Part shown: one piece after another, positions 55,041 to 64,000 of the stretch
Layout: each line of letters opens with the position of its first letter
Position numbering within the stretch: the stretch's first letter is position 1
NCBI RefSeq assembly: GCF_002264395.1
Contig: NZ_NFVA01000005.1
Location: 1 to 64,000, forward strand
Length of the DNA stretch: 64,000 bases
Reading direction: 5' to 3'
DNA from: Paenibacillus sp. VTT E-133291
Lineage (GTDB): Bacteria > Bacillota > Bacilli > Paenibacillales > Paenibacillaceae
The notes under the pieces: model-generated
Told to the model about the DNA's origin: nothing
Seen by the model: only the letters and a program-made list of their open reading frames with translations
Databases searched by the model: none
Made by a program: the position numbers and the translations under genes

Positions 55041-55085
55041 AAAAAAAGAACAGCAGAACCAAACCTTTCGGCATCGTTCTGCTGA
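55041..55085 (-). terminator. Terminator of the GTPase-system operon
   Basis: CAGCAGAAC (55051-55059) pairs with GTTCTGCTG (55076-55084). On the minus strand the stem runs into TTCTTTTTTTG. It starts 13 bases after the last stop codon. Confidence 0.88.
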
Positions 55086-55097
55086 TCAGAAATTCCT

Positions 55098-58058
55098 TTA
55101 TTCAGCTGTTCCTTCCGGACTTGCTGTTGGCGAAGGTTCAGCACTTGGGTTAACACCCAGTGCATCCTTTGGAGCGGGATCTACAATCAATGTAAATCTT
55201 CCCGCCTTGATCATACTTTTCTCTACGATGGTCGCTCCCGGTTCTAAGGTAACCTCCACCTGATAGGATGGCTGTACCCCTTCTGTGACAGCTGTCGCGG
55301 ATGACCCAACTGTGTTATTATCCGCATCGGCTCCCGGGGTAGGAGACGGCGAGGCATCGGCTCCTGCGTTAGTAGCGTCCGCATCTTCAGCCGGTTCAAC
55401 AGCAGTGCCTGTGGCATCCGCTGACGGAACTGGACACGTTCCATTGCTAGCAGCGACCTTAAAGGTCTTATCCACCACATTGGATGAAGTCATCAGACTA
55501 ATCTCCGTCGGATTAAATTGCACACAATCATCTGCTTTAGCAAACGTGAACACCAATATGCTGCTTCCCTTATCTCCTTCGACACTCTGCTCCTTCAAGT
55601 ATACTGAAGCCGGAGGCAGTTCATTGCCTGCACTCTGAACGGCTGTCGGCTCAGGGCTTGTCCCCGGTAGAGCCGTCTTTGGATCTTCCGGACGCAGCAT
55701 ACTGAATACAATAATTGCGACAATCACCAGAATGCCCGTGATGGAACCGGAAATTAGGAGTCGAAATCGACTGCGGCTGATCCAGCGCGCCAGCGGGGAA
55801 GCAAGCTGAGCGCGAGCTTCATTGTACACATTTTGAAGAGCAGGCCGTGCTGTAGCGACATAGCTTTTACGGAACTCACGATTCTTGAAGGCTTCGCGGT
55901 CACTGCTCTGGAAATACTTCAGAATCGCCCGGCGATAACCCGGATAAAGCTTTTTATTCGATATCGTAAATAAAGAATTTCCTTGAGACCATGCAAAGAA
56001 TCGATAGATAACATCCTTATCGGTACCGGCTTTATGCTTTACTAATTCCAGGAGTGCGTCATAATCCAGCGGACCACCCTCCCGCTGACTAGTGTAGTAG
56101 AAAGCTAGAGGCAGACGTTCAAAAGGCTCTAGCACTCTAGCTTCCTTCAGTAAACGGCGACCGAGCAGCTGTACATCGTCCAATTCCTTTGGAGATAAGC
56201 CTGCAAAAATCTCTTCATTCGGCTTCTCTTCACCAAACCAGCGATACGCAGCGCGGAGTGCATTTTCTTTCTGCTTGCTAATTCTATCTAGTGGCGGCTG
56301 CCACTCCACAACATTTCCATAACGTAAGAAAACAACCTCAAGTAACTCTTCCTGCGTCATTTCAGTAAGGGATAGGCGGTTCAACAAGAATCTATCAGCA
56401 GACGCGGCAAGCTCCAGCATAAGCGAAAGTACTTTAGGAGATACGCCTGTCCCTCTACGTCGATCTTTCTCTGCTTTATCTACAGTGCCATGAATTTCCG
56501 CCACCGCAGCAACCGGATCAGTCTCCAGTTGTAGCTTTTCTAGCAAGTAATCCCTTACTGCATCCTGAGCAAAAGGCTGCTCTAACGCAGCTGGTAGAAA
56601 ACGGCCCCAATGGAGTACAAAATTCAGAATATCCACAGATTTAGATGCAGCAACTAGTCTTGATTCCATATAAGGCTCTAATAGCTGCTTACGGAAATAC
56701 GATTCTGACATTACCCGTTGGAAAAAAGCAACACTCAGCTCATCATTACTCTCAATGATACCGTAAGCTTCATTAAGAATATCTTTGCGTCCCGCTTCCA
56801 CGCTATGAAGCATTCCATTAATGAAATAATCAACGATTCTGGCTTTGTAATTATGATCCTTGAGAATAAAATAATCCTTAAAGCACTCCATAATTGCAGG
56901 ATCCGGGACATTCCTTTGCCGGACTAAATCAAATTCTCTGTCGAACCGCTCCAAGAAAATATCATTCAGTCGGATTCTGGAATGAATCGCACCCTCAGCT
57001 TTAAGATAAGAGAGCAAACCACTCAGCACCGCGCTCTTATTCTCTGTATATAAGTGCTCATTCCCCTGCTCAATCTCATAAAATACGGCTAACTCATTAT
57101 AGAGAGCGAGCGATAGTTTATGCTCAGGACTTTCTCCACGCAGGATCTGATCGGCAAAACTTACGAAATCGTCGAGATCCCCCGGATTCAGAAGTAACAG
57201 CTTCCAAACCAGATCAGCATACGGCTGACGGGACTCGCCAAAATCTACATTTCCCATCCGGCCTGTAACCAAATCGAAGGTGAAGTCCTTCTCGATGCTG
57301 CGATCACCGGGACGGAGCGAACCTTTTTCCACAAAACTAAGATGAATATATTTACGGCTTTGCGGTTCATTAGCATAAGTAATGATGCCTAATCTGCGGC
57401 GGAATTCATATGGCAGCACGCTATATAAAATTTCTGTAAGCTCCACCGCACGTGCAGACAGCTCCGTGATAGGTACATTTAGAGCGATATAGATTTTTTT
57501 CTTACCTGCCACAGAGAGCATCACCGCTTGCAGCAATGCCTTAAATATCCCTTCATCAATCCCTAACAAGCGTAATCCCGCTATAGGATCAGGGCGACGA
57601 TCTGTACGTATAACTGGAATAGCTGACAGCTCCGGCAAGGTGCCGCCCAGCTCTCCTTCATAGCTTTTTGCGAAATCCGCATGCAGAAAGTCTCCGTAGC
57701 TCTGAACAATCTCCTCTGAACGTGAGGCCGGAACTACAAAGTTATGTGCAAAAAAGGCGCTCCGCTGGCCCGTAAAATCCGTCGCTTGATAATGACTTTT
57801 TCCAATAACCGTGTCGCCATTTTCCGCATGGAACAAATGCAGCGCACTAGGATATGCAGATTCATCCTTCTCTCCACGTGCGGTAAGCTCTGCTGGTGCA
57901 TCGTAGAGGCAGAAGGGATGTAATGTTTTTTTGATAAAATTATTGTCCAGGCTGTCCGATTTCGCTACTGTATCAAAACCTTCAGTGGAACGAAACAATC
58001 CGCGTCGTTCGCGGGTATACATTTGTTGGGCGATCTTAGACCCTGAGAAAACATTCAC
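55098..58058 (-). CDS. GAP1-like GTPase-associated protein with membrane anchor and extracellular tail
   Basis: A 986-residue protein. The N-terminal ~250 residues (QQMYTRERRGLFRSTEGFDT; FFAHNFVVP) resemble the GAP1-N2 domain of GTPase-associated conflict or signalling systems, followed by a long helical region (~260-700). A single helix (about 725-745, LLISGSITGILVIVAIIVF) is followed by a ~230-residue tail of beta segments and Ala/Pro/Thr/Asp-rich linkers, probably outside. The start is GTG 58058, overlapping the GTPase stop by four bases. So a cytosolic GTPase partner is tied to the envelope. The GAP1 assignment is from memory of the family and is moderate. Confidence 0.75.
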   Translation of the reverse strand: MNVFSGSKIAQQMYTRERRGLFRSTEGFDTVAKSDSLDNNFIKKTLHPFCLYDAPAELTARGEKDESAYPSALHLFHAENGDTVIGKSHYQATDFTGQRSAFFAHNFVVPASRSEEIVQSYGDFLHADFAKSYEGELGGTLPELSAIPVIRTDRRPDPIAGLRLLGIDEGIFKALLQAVMLSVAGKKKIYIALNVPITELSARAVELTEILYSVLPYEFRRRLGIITYANEPQSRKYIHLSFVEKGSLRPGDRSIEKDFTFDLVTGRMGNVDFGESRQPYADLVWKLLLLNPGDLDDFVSFADQILRGESPEHKLSLALYNELAVFYEIEQGNEHLYTENKSAVLSGLLSYLKAEGAIHSRIRLNDIFLERFDREFDLVRQRNVPDPAIMECFKDYFILKDHNYKARIVDYFINGMLHSVEAGRKDILNEAYGIIESNDELSVAFFQRVMSESYFRKQLLEPYMESRLVAASKSVDILNFVLHWGRFLPAALEQPFAQDAVRDYLLEKLQLETDPVAAVAEIHGTVDKAEKDRRRGTGVSPKVLSLMLELAASADRFLLNRLSLTEMTQEELLEVVFLRYGNVVEWQPPLDRISKQKENALRAAYRWFGEEKPNEEIFAGLSPKELDDVQLLGRRLLKEARVLEPFERLPLAFYYTSQREGGPLDYDALLELVKHKAGTDKDVIYRFFAWSQGNSLFTISNKKLYPGYRRAILKYFQSSDREAFKNREFRKSYVATARPALQNVYNEARAQLASPLARWISRSRFRLLISGSITGILVIVAIIVFSMLRPEDPKTALPGTSPEPTAVQSAGNELPPASVYLKEQSVEGDKGSSILVFTFAKADDCVQFNPTEISLMTSSNVVDKTFKVAASNGTCPVPSADATGTAVEPAEDADATNAGADASPSPTPGADADNNTVGSSATAVTEGVQPSYQVEVTLEPGATIVEKSMIKAGRFTLIVDPAPKDALGVNPSAEPSPTASPEGTAE

Positions 58059-59317
58059 GGGCCGTCGCTCCCCTCAATATACTTCAGCTTATGCAGCAGC
58101 CAAATAAACGGCTCGTCTACGCGAATCGGGCTTACTACACCCTCAATCTTCTGATTCACAGGATTACTGCCCAACGCAGAAACCGCAAAATAGCCCGTAT
58201 TCGAGAAGTACACATCCATCGTATCTTTAAAAGGTCTGTCCACCTTACCAATAAATCTGCGAATTTCTCCGTCGATGTTATGGAATTCATCCATATTCAA
58301 TGTTTTGCGATGGACATAGTTATTGAACACATTACTGTTGGACTTGATGTAATCACCATCCTCATCCTTTAGCGAATGCAGCATATCACTTTTCGCAAGA
58401 ACGACTGCTGTTGGAATGTCAGTTTTGCTCTTTTCCTGATAAGCGATAAAATCACCGAACATCGTCAGCACAACATCACGCGGCTCGTCATATTGCGAGA
58501 CCCATTCGCCCGGACGATCACCGATGTTAATATGAATCTTCTCACGGATTGAACGGATTTGCAGCGGATCGACCATAAACAGAATACCGGCAGAGTTCTT
58601 AATATGCTGACCGTGTAGTCCGAGATAATCCTGATCCACCATGCCCTCACCCGCTACATCAAAGAACACAAGTGTCAGCGGCGGCTTTTCTTCATCCTTA
58701 AAAACAAATTGAAAGATAAACGGCTCCTGCATTTTCTCCTTCTGTGTGGAAGCTAGCAGATCCCCGCGTTCAAACAGCGGTTCTTCATAGAGCGTACGGA
58801 ACTTACGGCTAATCTCCGCGTTGAGCGGCATACAAGCGGCATCGAAATGACCAGCTGTCGTATGCTGCAAGGTATGAATCAGCGCGGTCATGTATACCGA
58901 CTTCCCGACTTGGGAAGCTCCGATAATCGAGATAATGTTACTCGGAACCTTACCTGCAGTCACAGGCAGCTCGTTATGACAGGTTGGACATAGCCGTCTG
59001 CGTGTGAGCACGCCATAACGATCCGTAAGCCCTGTTAACACATGATCGGTATAATGATGGTATTCTTCCGGAATATCCGCCGGATTAATGATTGCTTCTA
59101 TGTCATCCACCGTATCAAGCCCAAAGCGCTCACGGTATTTATTCAAGGCATCATCTTCGCCCAGCGCGTAATTCTCATCGTCCTCTCGGCTATGCATAGC
59201 CCGGAAGACTACATCCTCCGGAGAGAACTTAGTGAAGCAATACGGACACACAATATCATAAAAAAGCGGCCTTGGCTCCGGCTGATTCTTTTTCATAAAA
59301 CGGCTAAAAAAAGACAT
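58055..59317 (-). CDS. Zinc-ribbon P-loop GTPase (double-GTPase-like)
   Basis: A 420-residue cytosolic protein. Cysteine pairs CPYC (24-27) and CPTC (110-113) form a split zinc ribbon. The P-loop is GASQVGKS (133-140), Walker B/G3 is VFFDVAGEG, and VLAKSD is the G4-type motif. It fits the GTPases found with GAP1 partners. The ATG at 59317 follows GGGAGG. It is coupled to the GAP1-like gene by a four-base overlap, so the two form a unit. Confidence 0.85.
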   Translation of the reverse strand: MSFFSRFMKKNQPEPRPLFYDIVCPYCFTKFSPEDVVFRAMHSREDDENYALGEDDALNKYRERFGLDTVDDIEAIINPADIPEEYHHYTDHVLTGLTDRYGVLTRRRLCPTCHNELPVTAGKVPSNIISIIGASQVGKSVYMTALIHTLQHTTAGHFDAACMPLNAEISRKFRTLYEEPLFERGDLLASTQKEKMQEPFIFQFVFKDEEKPPLTLVFFDVAGEGMVDQDYLGLHGQHIKNSAGILFMVDPLQIRSIREKIHINIGDRPGEWVSQYDEPRDVVLTMFGDFIAYQEKSKTDIPTAVVLAKSDMLHSLKDEDGDYIKSNSNVFNNYVHRKTLNMDEFHNIDGEIRRFIGKVDRPFKDTMDVYFSNTGYFAVSALGSNPVNQKIEGVVSPIRVDEPFIWLLHKLKYIEGSDGP

Positions 59318-59401
59318 CTACTCATCCTCCCAAAAGTTGTATCTGCGTATCTTGCTATGGACAGGCAATGTCCAACTCTCGCTTGAACGCATAGACTGGT
59401 T

Positions 59402-60043
59402 TTACTCCGGCACCAAATCGTAATAAAGCCCATACTTAGGACCGTCGGTGAAAAAGATGCGTACAAAATCATCCTTACCGATCTCAATCGGCGGGAGTAC
59501 ATTGCGTCCAGGGGCGAAATCCTGTACAAAGGGAAAGAGAATACCATCCTCTTTCCCTGCCGGATGTCCTCCCCGTTTCTTAACATAACAGAGGACATCT
59601 CGAGCCACTGGAACTTCTGCCGTAATCGCCATATGTACGGTCTTTTGTTTGCCGAATAATCCTCTTTTTTGTTGAATGGAATAATAGATTCTGGCTTTGC
59701 CTGCACTGACCACCATACGGTTCGCACCATCACTTTGCCTCACCAGCAGCGTCTCTCCGTTATCAGCAAGGCGAGCGTATATGGTATAGGAGATTAGGCC
59801 GATCTCATCCAATCGATCACGATATCCATTATTTGATTTGTATTCCTCACGAGTATAGAGCTTCATTCCGGCCGGAGGAATATCCCCGGTGCCAATAGAA
59901 GCCTCTTCTGCGGAGGTCTTATGGATGTACACCGCCTGCACACCGTCCGGCCAGCGCCATCTCAGCGTACAGAACCGGTCATCCACTTGAGAGGTCACAT
60001 CCGTTATAACCAGAGCGGAAGTATTATCCTCGGCGTACCTCAT
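59402..60043 (-). CDS. Beta-rich hypothetical protein of the GTPase cluster
   Basis: A 213-residue soluble protein with alternating strands. The first half (LRWRWPDGVQAVYIHKTS; YTIYARLADNGE) looks like a fibronectin-III or similar sandwich; the second half is another beta unit (ARIYYSIQQKRGLFGKQK) with FVRIFFTDGP near the end. No signal peptide or helix. AAGGGGG precedes the ATG. It lies between the vWA and GTPase genes, 22 bases after the former, so it is part of the same operon. Function unknown. Confidence 0.75.
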   Translation of the reverse strand: MRYAEDNTSALVITDVTSQVDDRFCTLRWRWPDGVQAVYIHKTSAEEASIGTGDIPPAGMKLYTREEYKSNNGYRDRLDEIGLISYTIYARLADNGETLLVRQSDGANRMVVSAGKARIYYSIQQKRGLFGKQKTVHMAITAEVPVARDVLCYVKKRGGHPAGKEDGILFPFVQDFAPGRNVLPPIEIGKDDFVRIFFTDGPKYGLYYDLVPE

Positions 60044-60065
60044 TACTGTAAGCCCCCTTCAACTA

Positions 60066-61340
60066 CTAGAATCCTTTGCTGTTCCGATTTCTCCGTCGAT
60101 CAGGAAAGCTTTCTGACGGTGGAGTAGGCGCTGCATTGTTTCTTCTATTACGGTAAATACGTCCTTCTCCTACCGGAATGACGCCTGTAAATAACGAGAT
60201 GATTGCAGCCAATATAAGAACAGCTAGAAGGCGAATAAGTCCGTCCGTGAAATGATGTCCGCTAAGTCCAAATTCCAGAATAAGCCCTGCGAACAACCCT
60301 GAAATTACGCCGCCAATCCCGAAGCTTTTTGCTAGATGACGGTTATCAAACATAATACCAAGACCGAGTCCAAGTGCAGCACCGATTAGCATCAGCGACA
60401 AAATACGAACTGCAGCATAGTATGGACTATCTGCTGTAGCATCACTGCGCACCGTAAGCAATGTTCGATCTCCCAACCGATCATAGATTTGCTGGAATAC
60501 ATCACCCAAAAGAGCCGTATCTGTCACATCATAATAGTGACCGCCCGTTAGTTTCGCAATATCCTGCAGCAACTGGGTACCGGCAGGATCCTGCATCCCC
60601 AGGCCAATGGTATTTACGGCAATGCCACGATCTATATAGGTCTGTAATTCTCGTGAGGTGTCGAAATTACTGACTCCGTCCGACAGCAAAATGACCATAG
60701 CCCCTTGATTTTTTCTGCCGTCACTGTCTATCTCCTTAAGTGCTTCCGAGATCGCACCACTAATGTTCGTGCCGCCCTCAGTTGGCTTCAGATTATCAAT
60801 GGACGTTAGCACCTTCTCACGATTCTGCGAATTCGAGAGTGGTGTTAACGGCTGGACGACTACTGCTTCGTGGTTAAAGGTCACCACCGCTACCTGATTA
60901 TCATTGTCCATTCTCGCAATTAACGCCTTAGCGGCTGAATAACGGCTGTTATCAGGATCACTCTGCGCCATACTGCCAGAGTCATCAATAGCCATTACAA
61001 CATTCTTAACCGGTTTAGCACCGCCAAAATTCAGTTCATAAACGAATTCTGTTAATGCTCCAACTCCAAGTGCAAGGACAATCATCAGTGGCAGGAGCTT
61101 CCAGGAAAGTCCTAGGTAGCGCTGCTTCCATGAGGCTCCGTTCAGCCGTGGCGAGATCATTTCTGCTAGCAGGCAGCCGATGCCGATACCGAGTGCTACT
61201 ATGGCAAAATAAATGCCTACGAGTAAGATGGAAGGCAGATCGTTGTACCAGCTTAGCAGCCACTCGCCAAAAAGAAAGGCGACCCCGCCGCCGATCAGAC
61301 TGAAGAAGAGCAGGAGCAGATTGATTTTTCTCTGCATCAT
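60066..61340 (-). CDS. vWA-domain membrane protein
   Basis: A 424-residue protein with helices near 10-30, 36-60 and 83-100. A von Willebrand A domain (~112-290) follows, with an intact MIDAS start (IDDSGSM, Asp119-Ser121-Ser123), TNISGAI and LSDGVSNFD. Three or four further helices and a basic, disordered tail (RRNNAAPTPPSESFPDRRRN) complete it. It is the first of four tightly linked genes. vWA domains with a MIDAS bind protein partners through Mg2+, here presumably another member of the set. AAGGAAG precedes the ATG. Confidence 0.88.
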   Translation of the reverse strand: MMQRKINLLLLFFSLIGGGVAFLFGEWLLSWYNDLPSILLVGIYFAIVALGIGIGCLLAEMISPRLNGASWKQRYLGLSWKLLPLMIVLALGVGALTEFVYELNFGGAKPVKNVVMAIDDSGSMAQSDPDNSRYSAAKALIARMDNDNQVAVVTFNHEAVVVQPLTPLSNSQNREKVLTSIDNLKPTEGGTNISGAISEALKEIDSDGRKNQGAMVILLSDGVSNFDTSRELQTYIDRGIAVNTIGLGMQDPAGTQLLQDIAKLTGGHYYDVTDTALLGDVFQQIYDRLGDRTLLTVRSDATADSPYYAAVRILSLMLIGAALGLGLGIMFDNRHLAKSFGIGGVISGLFAGLILEFGLSGHHFTDGLIRLLAVLILAAIISLFTGVIPVGEGRIYRNRRNNAAPTPPSESFPDRRRNRNSKGF

Positions 61341-61669
61341 TATACTTCCTTTCCGGGAGAAACCTGAATTGTACTCTTATGGTCTTAACATTGTTCGGGG
61401 GTTATGTAGCCCAAATTAACGGGCTGCCCGGATGTGTAATTATCCCCCAGATTGCACTTTGTGCAATAGAATGGAATAAAAGAAACATCTATTTCTATTC
61501 TATTGCATAATGTGCATTGGAAATAAGGAGAAATGTCCCTCTTCCAGAAATCCGCTTAAATCTAATGTATCAAATACAACAGAACCCTAGTTTAGGGTTA
61601 TTTCCGTTGATTCTATTGCACAAAGTGCAATAAAGAGGCTCAAAGTGAGGGTACCCGCCTATTACGCCA
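61341..61669. other. Gene-free interval before the vWA gene
   Basis: Besides the repeat unit it holds an AGCCC/GGGCT hairpin at about 61407-61425 nested in a GGGGG/CCCCC pair. It probably contains the promoter of the vWA-to-GAP1 operon, but no convincing hexamer pair could be fixed. Confidence 0.5.
61451..61631. repeat. Intergenic repeat unit bounded by a perfect 22-base inverted repeat
   Basis: 61451-61472 and 61610-61631 are perfect reverse complements over 22 bases. Each contains the palindrome TTGCAC-N3-GTGCAA. A third, imperfect copy (61497-61519) lies between them. An ACCCTA/TAGGGT hairpin lies at about 61584-61599. It sits in the 329-base gap between the vWA gene and the next gene upstream. 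Confidence 0.8.
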
Positions 61670-64000
61670 TCAGCGCATCTCGGGAAGCTGTTCTTCACTC
61701 ACCCCATGAAGCTGATAGCCATTCTGAGCATAGGTTTCATAATAAACCTTCCCATTACGGTAATAGAGCAAGTCCTCTAAATGGAAACCACCCATCAGAT
61801 TTAATTTTTCCACTCCGCTCCTGCGCTGTTCATGCACGAAGCCTAAGCGATAAATGCGAGTCGTCTCATCCACACCAAATGCATAGCGCAGGAATTCAGA
61901 TGCGCTGTCTCCGAAGAAATATTTTTCCTCATGACGATGCTCTTGCGTGTATTCGAACAGACGAACATTGATCGTCGCGCTATCCTCCAGGTTATGGTAC
62001 AGACGCTTGAACAGCTCTTCCTTGGATAGAACCTGACGGTTCTCATAAGCAGCCGCAACATTTGCACGTCGCAAAAGCTCTTCTTCGAAAGATAGAGCAA
62101 ACGGATCTGCCGTTAATATTTCCCGCTGACAAATGGCAATCAAACGCTCCGTTACCGCTACTTTGCCTTGCTCTAACAGCTTAGAAATGCTACCCATGTA
62201 CTTGTCACTAAAGAATATCCCTGGCCCACGCCGGGTCTCGATCTCTTTCATTACTTCTTCTGTGACAACTCGGTAGTATTCCATCACGTTCTGGCCAGTG
62301 GTTTCATTCGTTCGCCCAATGCTGTCCATCACAGTAATACGCAGGTCTTCTTGGAGCGTCTCCATAGCTTTCACACGAGCCACACATTCCACGTGAAGCT
62401 GCTCAAGCGCAGATTCCAAACGACTGCATAGCGCAAGCTCACTTTCCATACATAATAGCTCATATTTTTTGCCATATACCGCAGAGAATAAGTAAAGAAT
62501 GAAGTTGCGTACCGTTCGTTTGTCAAAAAGCGGCACACGCTGGAACGGTTGGCGCTCCACACTTTCCGCATAAAGATCCTCAAGCTCATCCTGCGCGGAG
62601 ACAAGTGCTGAACGCAATCCAGTCATATGCTGACGCAAAGCATGCAGCACACTGCCACCCTCATCGCGATCAGCTGTCCACTCCGCAAGCTGATAGAATG
62701 TTACTGCTGGTGTAGCTGTTTCCTGTGCCGCCAATAGGGTGCGCCATCCACGAAGTGGATGAATACCTTCTACTCTCCGGTTAGACTCTGCCACAAAATT
62801 ATTACGGAAATAAGCTTCGCCCCCATCACCGAACAGCTGCTGTTCAGCTTCACGAAGTGACAGCTGCTTCAGCTCATTGTAGGACGGACGTCCATGGCTC
62901 ATTAGCCCTGTCATTTCACTAAGGCCGTCTTTCTCCGGGACTAACTGCGCCCTATGCTCCCGTAAACGATCAGGATCCAGCCCTAATAGAGATTGACGCT
63001 CGCGCATAGTCCATGGACTACCCTCACGCATATCCGCTGCAAGACGCCGGAAGGCGTGATACAGCACGGCCAAGGCAATTTGGACATTAGGCCTTCTTAC
63101 GCCAGAAAAGCCTGCAGAGGCGTAGCCTTGTCTTCCTGTGCTGCCTCTAATCCCGCTTTTGAAGGTCATATTGTTATACCCGCCGTGTCCGGTTGCCTGA
63201 TCAGAAGTCGGGCGAACACGATTCTTGAGTAAACTGATATGGGAAATAATCTCGTAGTTATCATCCATGCCGTGAGCAGACATCATTCCGCGCTCATTCT
63301 TATCAGAGAGCAGGTACACAAGGTCAAATAATGCAGAAGGACCATGGCCAACTGGAATTGACAGTCCGTCTTCGGTTACAAGCAGCGGCGCATTAAAGGT
63401 ATAGTCCGTAGCTTGCATTCTGTCCAATTCACGCAGAAAAGCCAGCCCTACCGAGCTGGAATATCCAAAATTATCCCCTTGCTCCCGCTCATTAATTAGA
63501 GCGTAGAGATCCGTCTGTACCGACTTAAAAGACTGACTGAGTATTGCACGAGCCAGCAGTGTAATTTCTGGCAACAACACATTAAGCGGGTCATCGACCC
63601 GCGTAATGATAGAGAGATGAATCACGTCAAATGATGAATATAGACGTCCATAATCCGCTATACTGTTGCTCAGCCGCCGGATAACTTTATTCATTTCAGC
63701 AAGATAACGTGTATCCTCATGAAACTTGCGGTAAAGCTCATGACGCACCGTGCGCGGATCTGACCCTGCCATATCCGGCAAGGCCATGGCCAGTACCCGG
63801 TCTTTTCCTCCTGCATCAGCGCCCCTCTTACTTCTGTCTGTGTCCTCACTCTTCGTGCCTGACACAGCATGTAATGCCATAACACCGCCGGCGTTATCCC
63901 ATTTCCGTTCGCAGCTATCCAGCACCGGACCGATGGCCGGAGCAACCTTGTCGCCTACGAACAGAAACAGGGCTGGGTAATGGATGCTGCTGCGTCCATC
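61670..64000 (-). CDS. Large hypothetical protein of the GTPase cluster, 5' end outside the window
   Basis: The reading frame stays open to the right edge, so at least 776 residues are present and the start is missing. The visible N-terminal part contains YPALFLFVGDKVAPAIGPVL and RKWDNAGGVMALHAV. The body is mostly helical with charged coiled stretches (ESELALCSRLESALEQLHVE), and the end has a small beta unit (LNLMGGFHLEDLLYYRNG). No P-loop, signal peptide or membrane helix is visible in the part seen. Proteins like this accompany GTPase/vWA sets in Paenibacillus-like genomes; I cannot name the family with confidence. Confidence 0.75.
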   Translation of the reverse strand, partial: DGRSSIHYPALFLFVGDKVAPAIGPVLDSCERKWDNAGGVMALHAVSGTKSEDTDRSKRGADAGGKDRVLAMALPDMAGSDPRTVRHELYRKFHEDTRYLAEMNKVIRRLSNSIADYGRLYSSFDVIHLSIITRVDDPLNVLLPEITLLARAILSQSFKSVQTDLYALINEREQGDNFGYSSSVGLAFLRELDRMQATDYTFNAPLLVTEDGLSIPVGHGPSALFDLVYLLSDKNERGMMSAHGMDDNYEIISHISLLKNRVRPTSDQATGHGGYNNMTFKSGIRGSTGRQGYASAGFSGVRRPNVQIALAVLYHAFRRLAADMREGSPWTMRERQSLLGLDPDRLREHRAQLVPEKDGLSEMTGLMSHGRPSYNELKQLSLREAEQQLFGDGGEAYFRNNFVAESNRRVEGIHPLRGWRTLLAAQETATPAVTFYQLAEWTADRDEGGSVLHALRQHMTGLRSALVSAQDELEDLYAESVERQPFQRVPLFDKRTVRNFILYLFSAVYGKKYELLCMESELALCSRLESALEQLHVECVARVKAMETLQEDLRITVMDSIGRTNETTGQNVMEYYRVVTEEVMKEIETRRGPGIFFSDKYMGSISKLLEQGKVAVTERLIAICQREILTADPFALSFEEELLRRANVAAAYENRQVLSKEELFKRLYHNLEDSATINVRLFEYTQEHRHEEKYFFGDSASEFLRYAFGVDETTRIYRLGFVHEQRRSGVEKLNLMGGFHLEDLLYYRNGKVYYETYAQNGYQLHGVSEEQLPEMR

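Overview
The window looks like chromosomal DNA of a Paenibacillus-type Gram-positive bacterium (Firmicutes, Bacillales). Signs are strong AGGAGG-type ribosome sites, a CapA/CapB-style split polysaccharide kinase, a TagO-type initiating transferase, an aa3-600 quinol oxidase (qoxABCD), leucine dehydrogenase, a DHH-type manganese pyrophosphatase, KinB-like sporulation-type kinases, and dispersed structured intergenic repeats. No rRNA, tRNA, CRISPR array or intact insertion sequence was seen. The genus is inferred from gene content, not from a marker gene.

Layout. (1) 1-17.1 kb: a long minus-strand exopolysaccharide cluster. It runs from the chain-length/kinase pair through galU, the initiating phosphoglycosyltransferase, six glycosyltransferases of families 2, 4 and 26, a flippase, two Wzy/ligase-like membrane proteins, UDP-glucose dehydrogenase and a GDP-mannose pyrophosphorylase. 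The product is probably an acidic polymer containing glucuronate and mannose. A partial c-di-GMP-I riboswitch begins at the left edge and controls a gene outside the window. A histidine kinase/response regulator pair (17.3-19.6 kb) sits upstream of the cluster. (2) 19.9-22.8 kb: an AraC regulator divergent from a family 20 hexosaminidase. (3) 23.1-28.4 kb: the most unusual region. A strong sigma-A-like promoter drives a ComQ-like isoprenoid synthase and a nitrile-hydratase-leader (NHLP) RiPP precursor whose last residue is Trp. Facing them are two tandem paralogous membrane histidine kinases with extracellular sensor domains. I read this as a candidate prenylated-peptide signalling system. (4) 28.6-38.5 kb: mostly housekeeping and detoxification genes: acidic protein, MFS pump, cyclophilin lipoprotein, leucine dehydrogenase, pyrophosphatase, AAC(3)-like acetyltransferase, ring-cleaving dioxygenase, HAD phosphatase, TagO-like transferase and a mismatch glycosylase. 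(5) 38.9-44.6 kb: a Ytr-like GntR/ABC operon and an amino-acid ABC importer. (6) 44.8-52.1 kb: polysaccharide deacetylase, qoxABCD and a chemoreceptor. (7) 52.3-54.9 kb: a large secreted protein with transcobalamin-like architecture. (8) 55.1-64.0 kb: a minus-strand GTPase-centred set: a large cut-off protein, a vWA membrane protein, a beta-rich protein, a zinc-ribbon P-loop GTPase and a membrane-anchored GAP1-like partner.

Coding starts were chosen mainly from ribosome sites. Many minus-strand EPS genes overlap or nearly abut, which implies translational coupling. Rho-independent terminators mark most operon ends outside the EPS cluster.
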